In this document: piece after piece, positions 44,268 through 52,674 of the stretch
Position numbering within the stretch: the first letter of the stretch is position 1
Layout of the letters: every line of letters starts with the position of its first letter
DNA from: Verrucomicrobiota bacterium
Lineage (GTDB): Bacteria > Verrucomicrobiota > Verrucomicrobiia > Limisphaerales > DSYF01
Length of the DNA: 64,000 nt
Direction: 5' to 3'
Assembly (NCBI GenBank): GCA_025457615.1
Contig: JALOTZ010000014.1
Coordinates: forward strand, 1-64,000
The notes under the pieces: generated by a model
Seen by the model: only the letters and a program-made list of their open reading frames with translations
Database searches by the model: none
Told to the model about the DNA's origin: nothing
Program-made: the position numbers and the translations under genes

Positions 44268-44399
44268 GGACCGCGAGTCCGCGACTCGCAGCAGCACCAA
44301 AGCTCCCCGCGCCCACGTCCAGGGCCAGAACCTCCCACACCTGCGCTGCCGCTGCGGCTCACGGAGCCGCGCCCCGGACCGCGAGTCCGCGACTCGCAG
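44268..44399. repeat. Composite palindromic repeat (CGCGAGTCCGCGACTCG family)
   Basis: Two copies of GGACCGCGAGTCCGCGACTC (44268 and 44376) bracket a central palindromic segment GCTGCGGCTCACGGAGCC, the same arrangement as at 10627-10764. It starts 21 bases after the fmt stop. Confidence 0.8.
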
Positions 44400-44459
44400 C
44401 ACTCACGCTGCTCCCGACGCACACGACCCGATCACCACCCACCCCGCCCTGATGACCTC

Positions 44460-44533
44460 GTAGCCGTGGACGTGGAGTCCGCGCAGCAACCAAGCCGTTC
44501 GAGATAGGCGCCGACTCACGTGCGGCGGCTACA
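44460..44533. repeat. GTAGCCG...CGGCTACA repeat element
   Basis: Begins GTAGCCGTGGACGTGGAGTC and ends GCCGACTCACGTGCGGCGGC followed by TACA, giving imperfect inverted ends. A related element is at 59761-59861. It lies between the composite repeat and the ykgJ-like gene in a 326-bp gap that contains no gene. Confidence 0.6.
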
Positions 44534-44572
44534 ACGTCTCGGGAAAGGGGCGGCCGGTGTCTTACCAACCGA

Positions 44573-44944
44573 CTACCTGCTCAACGTTCGCGCCTTGGCG
44601 ATGAGCCGCTGGTATTCGGACTCGTCCACCTCGCGTCGAATCGCCCGACACCGCTCAACCGCTTCCGGCGTCGTCCACAGGTTTGGGAAGTCGCGGCATT
44701 GCTGGGGTTTCACGGGCTGCACGGCGCAGTCATTGCCGTCGAGGAACACGCATTCGCCACCCGGCTTCTCCTCCAGCGCCAAGCCACGGCGGTCCGGTCG
44801 CAGCCGCGTGAATTGCTGGATGAACTCGTGCTCGGACAGGCCTTTGAAGGCTGCCAGGCGCGAGATCTCGGCGTCCGCCAACTTCACCTGGCCCGGCCAG
44901 CGGCAGCAGGCCGTGCAGCGCTGGCACTCCAGGAAGACGGGCAT
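44573..44944 (-). CDS. YkgJ-family cysteine-cluster protein
   Basis: 123 residues from the ATG at 44944. The N-terminal FLECQRCTACCRWPG and later GECVFLDGNDCAVQPVKP, QQCRDFP match the CxxC-x2-CC plus two-Cys layout of YkgJ proteins, which are presumed to bind zinc or an Fe-S cluster. The biochemical role of the family is unknown. It lies 57 bases downstream of the EF-hand membrane protein gene, same strand. Confidence 0.87.
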   Translation of the reverse strand: MPVFLECQRCTACCRWPGQVKLADAEISRLAAFKGLSEHEFIQQFTRLRPDRRGLALEEKPGGECVFLDGNDCAVQPVKPQQCRDFPNLWTTPEAVERCRAIRREVDESEYQRLIAKARTLSR

Positions 44945-45001
44945 GAAACAAAATGCCCGCCTCCCGGACACCACCGGCGAGGCGGGCACACGGGTCTGCG
45001 G

Positions 45002-47236
45002 CTATTTCGCCGGCTGATTCGTGTCCACCGCGGCGGCGACCGCGTTCGAGTTTACGCCAGAGGGGACCGCGTTGGTGACGGCCGCGGCTGCCGGCTTCTG
45101 CCAGAAGTAATGGCCCCGCTTCTTGTGATCCACGCGGATCCACACGGCGGCGACCACGAGCACCAGCAGGAAGATATACAAGCCCCACGGACGCTTCTTC
45201 TCGGCAAACGGATCGTCCAGCGAACGCTCGGCGTTCGCGGGCAGTTTGGCCACATGAGTCAGCGCGGCGCCGAACGGCACGTTCATCTTGGCGCGGGTGT
45301 TGATGGCCCAGCCATTGGCATCGAGGATGGGCGCGATGTTGCGCCGGCGCAGCTTGAGCCAGGCGATGATCATCGAGGGCAGCGAGATGATCAGGATGAT
45401 GCCCACAAACACCAGCGGGATCTGCCACACCGCCAGATTCATCAGTCCGGTGGCAAGTCCGGTGACGGCCGTGCCAATGGCACCCACGGCAACGCCCAAG
45501 GCCGCCACGGTGCCGACATCGATCTTCTTCGGCTCGGCCGGCTTGCTCTTGTCGGCTGTGGCCACGGTCTCCGCCGCAGCCGCCAGCTTCTTGTCGGAGG
45601 CGGCCTCGGCGGCCGCCGCCCGTTTCGCAACCATCTCCTCGATCGTGCGCAGCAGCTTCTTGTATGGACTCCAGAACGCCTCGCGCAGGCTGATCGGGTT
45701 GGTCACCACCTTGGTGATGGTGGCGTCCCAATCCCGGCCTTTCCGGTCGTAGAAAACGCCGTTGCGGCCGACCATCAGGTTGTCGGCATCGCCGTCCGTG
45801 AACGCCGCCACGATGGTGCGCTTGGGGCTGTCCGGACGGGTGCAATCGCAGTAGGCGAGGTAGGCCCCGGCCAGCCCGGCCAGGGTGGCGTGCTTGCCGG
45901 CATCCACCACGTCCAGGCACAAGTGACAGGAACGGGCATCGAGGTAGAGGACACCGGACTGGAACACGGCGCCGCGACGGCCGTAGAACTCGGCGAAGTT
46001 CACGTAGTTGGCGAGCAACTTCACGAGGTCGCGCTGGAACCGGACCAGCTTCTCGACCGACACCATCTGCGCGTATTCCGGCGCCAGCGCGGCGTCCGCG
46101 GCGATGAGCTTGGCAATGCGCTGTTTCGCGTCGCCGGCCAGCAGTTCGCGGGCGCGGGCCACACCGATTTTCTCGACCCCGGTGACGGGCTTGGCCGCCT
46201 GCCACGCCGCGTAGGGAGCCAGCTTCGCCTGCAACGCCGCCCAGTCGGCTTCGCTCAGGCTGGTCTTGCCCGAACCCAGCAGCGGAGTCACCGCCTGACT
46301 GGCCAGTTGGCCGATCGCACCGGCCCAGGCGGGGTTCAATCCACCGGACAAGGACAGCGGTTTGCCGGGCTCGATCCGCGCCAGGGGGAATCCCGCCACT
46401 TCCTGCGCGGTGATCGTGAGGTCCTGAGCGGCAATGGAAAGATACTCCGCCTCCTGCCGGTTCACCGCCGCCGTGGCCCGGGCATCGAACGCAGCCAGGC
46501 GACCGCGCGCAAAGTAATCCTCCACCTTGACCTTGACGGCCTGCACGGCGGCATAAGCGGACGCCGTCTGGTCTCCCGCCGCCAGAACCGCCTTGTCCTG
46601 CTCGCCTTGCTTGTGCCAGTCGGACAGCGCCTGCGCCTCGGCAAAGAACTTGTCCAGCGTTGCTTGATCCACACCGGGCTTGCCGCTGCGATCCGTCACG
46701 CCACCGAGGGCGGCCAGGATGTCGGCGATGTCCTTCCGGGTGGCCTCATCCTCGGCGTCCCCCACGGGCACGATGCCGTCACCATTCAGACGCGTCTGGG
46801 TGAAGTCCTTGGTCATCCCCTCCACCTCCGCCAGGGAAATGCTGGTGGCGTTCGCCTTGCCAAGGTTGGACAGAATCCGTTGCGCCCCCTTGCGAATGCC
46901 CTCGTCCTGGATGGAAGCCAGCGGGACGGAGTCGCCCCCCTTGATCAAGCCCTCCAGGTCGCGGAAGGCGCCCCGGGCCCATTGAATCGCCGCCAGCACC
47001 TCCGGCGGCCGGATGCGGCCATCCTTGTCGGTGTCCACCAGATCGAGCGTGCGCGGATCAAACTCGATCCCGCGCGTAGGCATGGCCAGGGCCATCCACA
47101 GTTTGAGATCGAGTTGCTCCAAGTGCGCGATGTCCGATCCGCTGCGGATCATCACCTGATCCACGCCGCCGGACCGGAAGAACCGCCAGACATGCCGTGA
47201 AATTGTCTCTTGAGACGCTGAATTGCTCGTGGTCAT
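45002..47236 (-). CDS. Large membrane protein with EF-hand-like motif (hypothetical)
   Basis: 744 residues. An EF-hand-like loop DTDKDGRIRPPEV lies near residues 69-81 and a second acidic loop LNGDGIVPVGDAED near 150. The middle 400 residues are mostly helical and contain CHLCLDVVDAGKH and CDCTRPDSP, a four-Cys region that could bind metal. Two or three helices follow near 575-625 (VGAIGTAVTGLATGLMNLAV, PLVFVGIILIISLPSMIIAW) and one near 690 (LYIFLLVLVVAAVWIRV), with a long Ala/Lys-rich linker before them. No family or function is recognised. Confidence 0.75.
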   Translation of the reverse strand: MTTSNSASQETISRHVWRFFRSGGVDQVMIRSGSDIAHLEQLDLKLWMALAMPTRGIEFDPRTLDLVDTDKDGRIRPPEVLAAIQWARGAFRDLEGLIKGGDSVPLASIQDEGIRKGAQRILSNLGKANATSISLAEVEGMTKDFTQTRLNGDGIVPVGDAEDEATRKDIADILAALGGVTDRSGKPGVDQATLDKFFAEAQALSDWHKQGEQDKAVLAAGDQTASAYAAVQAVKVKVEDYFARGRLAAFDARATAAVNRQEAEYLSIAAQDLTITAQEVAGFPLARIEPGKPLSLSGGLNPAWAGAIGQLASQAVTPLLGSGKTSLSEADWAALQAKLAPYAAWQAAKPVTGVEKIGVARARELLAGDAKQRIAKLIAADAALAPEYAQMVSVEKLVRFQRDLVKLLANYVNFAEFYGRRGAVFQSGVLYLDARSCHLCLDVVDAGKHATLAGLAGAYLAYCDCTRPDSPKRTIVAAFTDGDADNLMVGRNGVFYDRKGRDWDATITKVVTNPISLREAFWSPYKKLLRTIEEMVAKRAAAAEAASDKKLAAAAETVATADKSKPAEPKKIDVGTVAALGVAVGAIGTAVTGLATGLMNLAVWQIPLVFVGIILIISLPSMIIAWLKLRRRNIAPILDANGWAINTRAKMNVPFGAALTHVAKLPANAERSLDDPFAEKKRPWGLYIFLLVLVVAAVWIRVDHKKRGHYFWQKPAAAAVTNAVPSGVNSNAVAAAVDTNQPAK

Positions 47237-47486
47237 GGGAATGCCTTTCCTGTTTGGTTGAACCTCGGACTTACTTCGCGAAATATAGGCCCGGCACGGG
47301 GCATGGCCAGCAGATTTGTGGCGGCCTCCCCGCAGCGCGGGTTCCCAGGCCCGGAACTCCTCATTCCTGAGCGCAGGTTTGTCAGAGGCGAGGAACGGGC
47401 GTGATTACAGCGCTGCCGGGTCAGGGGACCCGGCCTGCCAGGAGGCCCGTTGCGGGCCCGATGTCCTGATAAGGATCTAACCGGGC

Positions 47487-47594
47487 GGACCGCGAGTCCG
47501 CGACTCGCAGCACTCACGAAGCTCCCCACGCCCACGCCCAGATTGCTGGCCTTGCACCCGGGCGCACCCGCTGCGGCTCACGGAGCCGCGCTCC
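47487..47594. repeat. Palindromic repeat (CGCGAGTCCGCGACTCG family)
   Basis: Begins GGACCGCGAGTCCGCGACTC and ends CTGCGGCTCACGGAGCCGCG followed by CTCC. It matches the first two-thirds of the composite elements at 10627 and 44268 but lacks the second flank. The remaining 47237-47486 between genes contains nothing recognisable. Confidence 0.75.
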
Positions 47595-47609
47595 ATACTC
47601 AGGCCCGGG

Positions 47610-48392
47610 CTAGTCCATGCTCTTCCGCAGCTCGACGAGCAACTGGTCGGACGCCGTGACCCGGATAAACCCCCGCCGCGGATGCTCGAGGTCCACGATG
47701 ACATACACCGTCAGGGCGGTGATGGCTGCGAAGGCGATCATATGCGTCCAACTGCGTTCCCGCGCCGCGGCCATGCCGTAGCCGGCGAGCAGTGAACAAC
47801 TGAGGCTGAGCCCGGATAACATGAAGAAAACGATGCGCGGCGGATGGCGCGACACCATGGCCGTGCGCACGGTGGCGACGTCATACATCTCGTTCAGCGC
47901 TGGCAATACCAGCATCGCCACGCCCCGGCCCGGGTCGCTCCGACAGGCTGTGGTGGCCTTTTCCCACATGGCCGCCTGCAATGCCTTGGAGTCCGCCAAC
48001 CCCTTCTGGGCCGCCGTGGCGTCCGCTATCCGGCGGTAGCTCTCCAGACGCGAATCCACGTAACGCCGGAACAGATCCCGCAGCTCGAGACGGGTCGGGT
48101 CCGGAAGCGCGTCCAGCCTCAACCACGCGGTGCCGATGGCATTGGCCTCCTGCACGATCAAGTCGCGGCGCTGATCGAACCGGTTCGCCGCACCATTGAA
48201 CGTGAAGGCCACGAGAAGGCCAAGCAGGCCAAACACGGAAGCTTCGACCGCGCCCAGGCCGGCTTTGGCGCCTTCCGGATCGCGGGCCAGGCGCCGTTTG
48301 CCGAGGCGTCGCCCCACCTCCAAGGCCAGGAGCATGCCCAGGAAGAGCGCCAAAACAAAAAGGGTCGCGGTCAGTGTGTTTCCGAGTTGCAT
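47610..48392 (-). CDS. Bestrophin-like (DUF4239-type) membrane protein
   Basis: 260 residues. Helices lie at 8-25 (TATLFVLALFLGMLLALEVG) and about 48-65 (ASVFGLLGLLVAFTFNGAAN). A charged helical middle (RFDQRRDLIVQEANAIGTAW) and a second hydrophobic pair near 187-240 (FFMLSGLSLSCSLLAGYGMA, IAFAAITALTVYVIVDLEHP) follow. The RFDQRR...EANAIGTAWLRLD and DLEHPRRGFI motifs are typical of the DUF4239 bestrophin-like family. An ion-channel role is possible but unproved. The next gene upstream on the same strand begins 6 bases away. Confidence 0.83.
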   Translation of the reverse strand: MQLGNTLTATLFVLALFLGMLLALEVGRRLGKRRLARDPEGAKAGLGAVEASVFGLLGLLVAFTFNGAANRFDQRRDLIVQEANAIGTAWLRLDALPDPTRLELRDLFRRYVDSRLESYRRIADATAAQKGLADSKALQAAMWEKATTACRSDPGRGVAMLVLPALNEMYDVATVRTAMVSRHPPRIVFFMLSGLSLSCSLLAGYGMAAARERSWTHMIAFAAITALTVYVIVDLEHPRRGFIRVTASDQLLVELRKSMD

Positions 48393-48398
48393 AGGGTC

Positions 48399-48764
48399 TC
48401 AACGGGCCAGGCTGACGCCGTTGGCGTAGGAAGCCGGAAGCCGGGCGAACAGTTCGGGACGCTCCTTCCGCAACAGGGAGGCCAGCCAATGACGCATGAA
48501 GGTCCAAAGCCAGTCCCGACCGCCGTCGCCCGGGCTGCGGAGCTGGCGTCGGACGCGCGGGTTGCTGGCATAGACCGCCTCGGCGCGTTCGGTGAGGCGG
48601 ACCAGCCAGTCGCGGGGCAATTCCTCGCCCAGCCATGCGGACGCCTCCTCCCAGACGCCAGCCGCCACGGCGCCGGGCACCAGGGGGGTGTCCTCTTCAA
48701 TCCGGGCCGGCTCGGACCATCGCGGCCAGCCCCCGTGTGTCATCCGTTCTTCCAGTAGTTCCAT
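48399..48764 (-). CDS. Hypothetical protein
   Basis: 121 residues with Trp- and Arg-rich helical sequence (WLGEELPRDWLVRLTERAEA, RDWLWTFMRHWLASLLRKER). No domain recognised. It shares the strand with, and lies 6 bases upstream of, the bestrophin-like gene, which suggests coexpression. Coding status is supported mainly by that spacing and by gene-like composition. Confidence 0.55.
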   Translation of the reverse strand: MELLEERMTHGGWPRWSEPARIEEDTPLVPGAVAAGVWEEASAWLGEELPRDWLVRLTERAEAVYASNPRVRRQLRSPGDGGRDWLWTFMRHWLASLLRKERPELFARLPASYANGVSLAR

Positions 48765-48860
48765 GATCGACCAGGAGGGTTCAGACAGTCACAAACTCCA
48801 AAGCTTGGGGAATGAGCGGAGGGGAACGCTTGGATAGGTTCCGCCTCTCGATCCGTCAAT

Positions 48861-49070
48861 TCAGGCTGAAGCCAGGTCAGCCTCCAGCGGCCTGTCCTTC
48901 CTGAACCGGCTCACGCCCAGCACGCTGAAGCCAATCACGCGCCCCTGAGCGTCCACCCGCTCCATCACCGCGTCGTGCTGCGTTTCCTTTTCGTAACCAG
49001 CAGCATCGGAAAACCGCACTTCCAGGTAGTCCGCCTCCGCGTCGAACCAGACTCTTACTTTATTGGCCAT
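48861..49070 (-). CDS. DUF2283-family protein
   Basis: 69 residues. VRVWFDAEADYLEVRFSD and the central HDAVMERVDAQGRVIGFSVL are the family hallmarks. The protein is a small beta-rich domain of unknown function, often paired with a larger toxin-like or nuclease-like neighbour. It overlaps the upstream gene by 16 bases, so translation is probably coupled. It would be the antidote candidate if this is a toxin-antitoxin-like module; that is inference. Confidence 0.82.
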   Translation of the reverse strand: MANKVRVWFDAEADYLEVRFSDAAGYEKETQHDAVMERVDAQGRVIGFSVLGVSRFRKDRPLEADLASA

Positions 49071-49366
49071 AGATCTTCTCCAGCTTTCGGTTTGTCGGTG
49101 AGGTATCCCGTAACCACAAACGCGTCGTTCTCTGCATACTTAACCACGACACACAGCCATTTGCCACCCACAATCGTCTGTGCGCAAAACCCGTAGAACA
49201 GCCGGATGTCGAAATCCGAGCGTGATCGCCGCACCAGATCAGGCTGGCGGAGGGCCCGTTCCAGTTCGGCCCCCATCCCGGCCATCTCCGGATGCTCCAG
49301 GATATGCGCAAGCCGCTCCTCCGTGAGGCGGACTCTGCGGCCGAAGCAATCGCCGATCGACCTCAC
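49055..49366 (-). CDS. PBECR/RelE-like putative nuclease-fold protein
   Basis: 103 residues. VRLTEERLAHILEHPEMAGM followed by SDFDIRLFYGF and KWLCVVVKYAENDAFVVTGY is the pattern of the uncharacterised BECR-fold proteins commonly encoded with DUF2283 partners. Candidate polar residues are the conserved Arg/His near 15-23, the Tyr/Phe pair and the Thr-Gly-Tyr-Leu-Thr strand. It overlaps both neighbours (16 bases with DUF2283 and 4 bases with the upstream remnant). Function unproved; ribonuclease toxin is a hypothesis. Confidence 0.65.
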   Translation of the reverse strand: MRSIGDCFGRRVRLTEERLAHILEHPEMAGMGAELERALRQPDLVRRSRSDFDIRLFYGFCAQTIVGGKWLCVVVKYAENDAFVVTGYLTDKPKAGEDLWPIK

Positions 49367-49590
49367 GACGGCCTGCCCTCCACGATTTGGACTTCGTCCG
49401 CAGTCAGACCGTAGAGGTCATAGACCAGACGGTCAATCTGCCCGTCCGTCGCCGCAATCTGCCGCTCCAACGCCACCCGCTCCTGCGGGGTCCGCACCCC
49501 GGCCAACTGCCGATGCAACGCCAGCATCGTCTCCACGAGTTTCACCATGTGGACATGCAAACTCTCGCCAGTGACAGCACAGTTCATCAC
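49363..49590 (-). pseudogene. C-terminal remnant of an Eco57I-type restriction-modification enzyme
   Basis: 75 codons. From residue 15 on, MVKLVETMLALHRQLAGV, RQIAATDGQIDRLVYDLY and the GLTADEVQIVEG end match the C-terminus seen in bifunctional type IIG/Eco57I-like methylase-endonucleases. The catalytic and specificity parts are missing. It abuts the stop of the D12 methylase gene. The N-terminal part of the same enzyme type is on the far side of the cassette (51522-52621), so this looks like the severed tail. Confidence 0.68.
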
Positions 49591-50552
49591 CGTTTACGTT
49601 GCTTCTTGGTTTGCTTGGATTCGGATACGCGATACGGAGAACGATGCTCGCGAAAGACACCTCCTGCTTCAGTCCAACTCAAATCCCTTCCAATCAATAG
49701 TTCGTTCATTTCAGCGTGGTGGGTGTTCTTCATAGCAACGGCTTTGGTCTCGAATCCGTGCCGCGCTGCTAGGGCACGAACCTCGTCCGCGTTGTCGTAG
49801 GTCATCAACAAATCACCACGCAGTTCCTCGCAAATCGAAAAAAGACGTTCATGGTCAACCTCGCAATGGGTGTAAAGCCGTGAACCGGCACTTTTCCCCC
49901 CAGCGGTGTATGGCGGATCAATGAAGAAGACTGCATTGCGATCTTTGCCGAAACGTTTGAGTTGCTCAAAAGCATCCCCCTGAATGAATTCAATCCGGCG
50001 GCTGACGAATTTGATGTTAGTAATTCGTTTGGCGATGGTTTGCGGATACCACCGGGAAAGAATGCCTCTACCGTTCTCGCCGCGCTTCAGAACTCCAGCG
50101 CCTTCAGCCAAAATTCCGCCATGGGCCGTGCGATTCTTCAAAATCGTTTGAAACGCAAGTTCCCGCTGACTTCTTACCTCCTTCGCAAATTCTTCCTTGG
50201 CGGATTCAGGGGTGAGTTCAAAGGAAAGAATCCGCTTGGCAAGCCAATCAGCATCACCTCCGAGAATCGTTTTCCATACCGACGAAATCTGGCCATCAAG
50301 CTCCACCATCACGATGTGATCAGCCAGTTGCTCGAAAGCGGCGGTCAGGCTGATGATTCCTCCTCCTGCGAATGGCTCAACCAGAATCGCTGGCTGATTT
50401 GGCAAGCTCATCATCCAACGGCGGAATAGCGGCACGAGCCACGTCTTGCCTCCGGGATAGCGAAACGGGCTTCGCTGCGGTACAGAAGCAACGTTTACTG
50501 GCTTCTCGCGCTGCTCGGTTTCAAATTCGGGTAACAGATAGGTCTGAGCCAT
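49587..50552 (-). CDS. D12-class N6-adenine DNA methyltransferase
   Basis: 321 residues. The SAM-binding motif is FRYPGGKTWLVPLFRRW with VEPFAGGGIISLTAAFE (about 29-75), and the catalytic DPPY is in NAVFFIDPPYTAGGKSAG (about 205). This Dam-like order (motifs X, I, IV) is typical of the D12 family. It should methylate adenine in the site cut by the adjacent NotI-like endonuclease. Base composition is visibly more AT-rich than the flanking genes (from about 49590 to about 51520), which suggests recent transfer of the two-gene cassette. Confidence 0.93.
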   Translation of the reverse strand: MAQTYLLPEFETEQREKPVNVASVPQRSPFRYPGGKTWLVPLFRRWMMSLPNQPAILVEPFAGGGIISLTAAFEQLADHIVMVELDGQISSVWKTILGGDADWLAKRILSFELTPESAKEEFAKEVRSQRELAFQTILKNRTAHGGILAEGAGVLKRGENGRGILSRWYPQTIAKRITNIKFVSRRIEFIQGDAFEQLKRFGKDRNAVFFIDPPYTAGGKSAGSRLYTHCEVDHERLFSICEELRGDLLMTYDNADEVRALAARHGFETKAVAMKNTHHAEMNELLIGRDLSWTEAGGVFREHRSPYRVSESKQTKKQRKR

Positions 50553-50555
50553 AGC

Positions 50556-51449
50556 TTACTTGGCAAATGGATTATCAAGCGATCGATTCGTGGGGGGCGT
50601 TTCCAGTTTTTCGTCAACTTTGGTCTGAAGCTGACGTAAGAAGTCCTCCATCCTGCCAGGCCGCGATTTGGTAATCTGATTCAAGGCTGGCTCAAACCGA
50701 GTGTAAACTGTGCGCTCACGGAAAATCTCGTAGCGTGCGGCTGCGTTCGACGGTGATTTTAAATCGTAAATCAACCAAGCGATGTCTGCCTGCGCCTTTG
50801 GAACCTCGGGCAACTTTGGGAGTGTGTTGAAGAAACCCTTGTTCAAAGCAACGGCGGTCTTCTTTCCCCAAGCATTGATGATGCCGCCTTTGAAGATTAG
50901 CTGTGGAGCGAGCCTTTTGCGGGAGGATGATAAGTAATCGGGCCTCGGATAATTCTCCTCAGTGGTCCAATCCATTCTGGAGTTCTTCGCCGGAGCTTCC
51001 ATGTAATGCTCAAACGGATTGCGGACGTTTCCGGAAATGTAAACAGCCTGCACTTCCAACGCGCCGAAGTCATAAACCTTGCCAGCTTTGTCGTATGCGC
51101 AGAGAACGATGTCTATGTTGCCAGCCGATCCGCCGTCAGCGTCCTTTAGGCGGACTTCGGTAAGAGTCGTCCAAGTTGCATTGGCAGGGAAAATGAAATC
51201 TGCTGCGTCATCAGCAATCATCCAACCCTGTCTGAATCGGATTGGGCAAGTGATGACAACTTCATTTTCATGGAACACACTGCACACGCCGAGCGGGTCT
51301 TGCGCCTTGTCCTTCGTGCAGTTCGGGACTTTATTGTTGAAAGGACAAAGGCGTTTGGTTCGATGGCGATTCGCTGCGGCGCTCGTATCGTCTGCGGAAA
51401 ACCCGAAGACTTCGGCAAGTGGGTGTTTGGGGTGGTTTGGGTTTGCCAT
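50556..51449 (-). CDS. NotI-like type II restriction endonuclease
   Basis: 297 residues. HPLAEVFGFSADDTS followed by KRLCPFNNKVPNCTKDKA and DPLGVCSV closely resembles the iron/zinc Cys-cluster region of the NotI family. A PD-(D/E)xK-like core is suggested by NIDIVLCAYD ... GALEVQAVYISG (Asp ... Glu-x-Gln as in NotI). Three bases separate it from the methylase gene. It is upstream in the transcript, so the endonuclease would be made first unless an internal methylase promoter exists. The recognition site cannot be predicted here, but the adenine methylase implies it contains an A, unlike NotI itself. Confidence 0.85.
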   Translation of the reverse strand: MANPNHPKHPLAEVFGFSADDTSAAANRHRTKRLCPFNNKVPNCTKDKAQDPLGVCSVFHENEVVITCPIRFRQGWMIADDAADFIFPANATWTTLTEVRLKDADGGSAGNIDIVLCAYDKAGKVYDFGALEVQAVYISGNVRNPFEHYMEAPAKNSRMDWTTEENYPRPDYLSSSRKRLAPQLIFKGGIINAWGKKTAVALNKGFFNTLPKLPEVPKAQADIAWLIYDLKSPSNAAARYEIFRERTVYTRFEPALNQITKSRPGRMEDFLRQLQTKVDEKLETPPTNRSLDNPFAK

Positions 51450-51521
51450 GTTGGAGAGAGGCTAGGCAGCGAGGGCCAGTTCTTCGAGCAAATTACGTTC
51501 GTCCGATAGTTTGATTATTGA

Positions 51522-52621
51522 CTCCGCGTGCCAGTCGAAGACGTTGATGCGGTAGCGATCCTCGTCGGTGAGGCGGATGACCTTGCCGAGGAACTGTTCA
51601 TAGACCTGGCCGAGAATGTCGGCGGAGAGGACGGAGAACTCGTAGGGGCTGTCGGGAAATAGAGGTCGCGCAGGATGCCGCGCAGGAGCTTGTCGTCGAG
51701 CGCCAGCGCCAGGGTGAGTTCGTCGGGATCTTCATGCCGGTCCTTCTCCCGCTTGAAATGGAACAGGCCGGAGTTGTAACGGTCGTCGGCGGCCTCGAAC
51801 AACTGGCACAGGCGCGGATAGATGCGGTCGCCGTTGACCAGGGCCCGGAGGCGTCCGTAATCCTCGATGCCGCGGTCCTCGCAGATGCGCAGGAAGATGA
51901 GGCGGTCCAGGATGCGCTGGACGGCGAAGTTGAGTTCGCGCTGGGTGAGCCGGGCGTTGCGGAGGGCGAGGTTTTGGGCCAGCTCGCGACGCCAGCCCTC
52001 GATGGTCTCGAGGAAAGCGGCATCGACCTCGGACGTGCCGCGCTTGGCCTTGGTGGCTTCGGCGAACTGGTCGAAGGCGCCCTGGAGCACGGCGTGGCGC
52101 GAGAACCGTTCCTGGATCCAATCCCATTTCTGCGCGTAGTCCCGGAAGGTGCAATAGAAGATGCGGGCTTTGTCGGCGGAGTCGTTCTGGTGCGGCTTGA
52201 AGCGTCCGTCATAGACGGCGAACTCCTCGAAATCCGAGAGCAGGCTCAACGGGAGTTTGGCCGACCAGGCGTAGCGGCGGAGCTGGTAGGCCGGACCCGG
52301 TTCGTCCTTGATCACCACGGACGGTTTCTTGGCTTCGAGGAAGAACTTGCGGGTGCCGCCGATGCGGAAGCAGTAATCGGGAGCCTTGGTGGCGCCGCCG
52401 ACCCGGATCTGGTCCTCGTGAATGACGTCCTTGTAGGCCTCGGCGAAACCCTGCTCGTTGTCCATGTCCCAGCCCAGCGCCTTGAAGAAGGGATCGAGGA
52501 ACTCGCGTCGGACCTGGGTTTCGTTGTAGGCGCCGGACTTGTAAGCCTCGTGTTGCTGCTCGAAACGGGTGATCAGTTCGAGGACTTGAGGTGGCGCGAC
52601 TCCCGGTTCCCGCGGCGACAT
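51522..52621 (-). pseudogene. N-terminal part of an Eco57I-type restriction-modification enzyme, frameshifted and truncated
   Basis: About 350 codons from the ATG at 52621. EFLDPFFKALGWDMDNEQGF, RKFFLEAKKPSV (PD-ExK-like endonuclease site, E-A-K) and FAVQRILDRLIFLRICEDRG are typical of the N-terminal nuclease and linker of type IIG enzymes. At about 51655 one base appears lost: the frame changes after LRDLYFP, and the second frame continues with DSPYEFSVLSADILGQ. It then goes from VIRLTDEDRYR to INVFDWHAE, a jump that skips the SAM-binding region, and meets cassette sequence at about 51521. A methylase core is therefore gone. Confidence 0.82.
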
Positions 52622-52674
52622 GCGGCCAAATTACCGCGCAGGGGCGGCGGCATCAACACGGAACCAAGGCCATG

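Noticed and set aside
44699-47200. 833-codon plus-strand frame opposite the EF-hand membrane protein
   Set aside because: Also a shadow by composition (Gly/Arg/His-rich); the minus-strand frame has helices and a good start.
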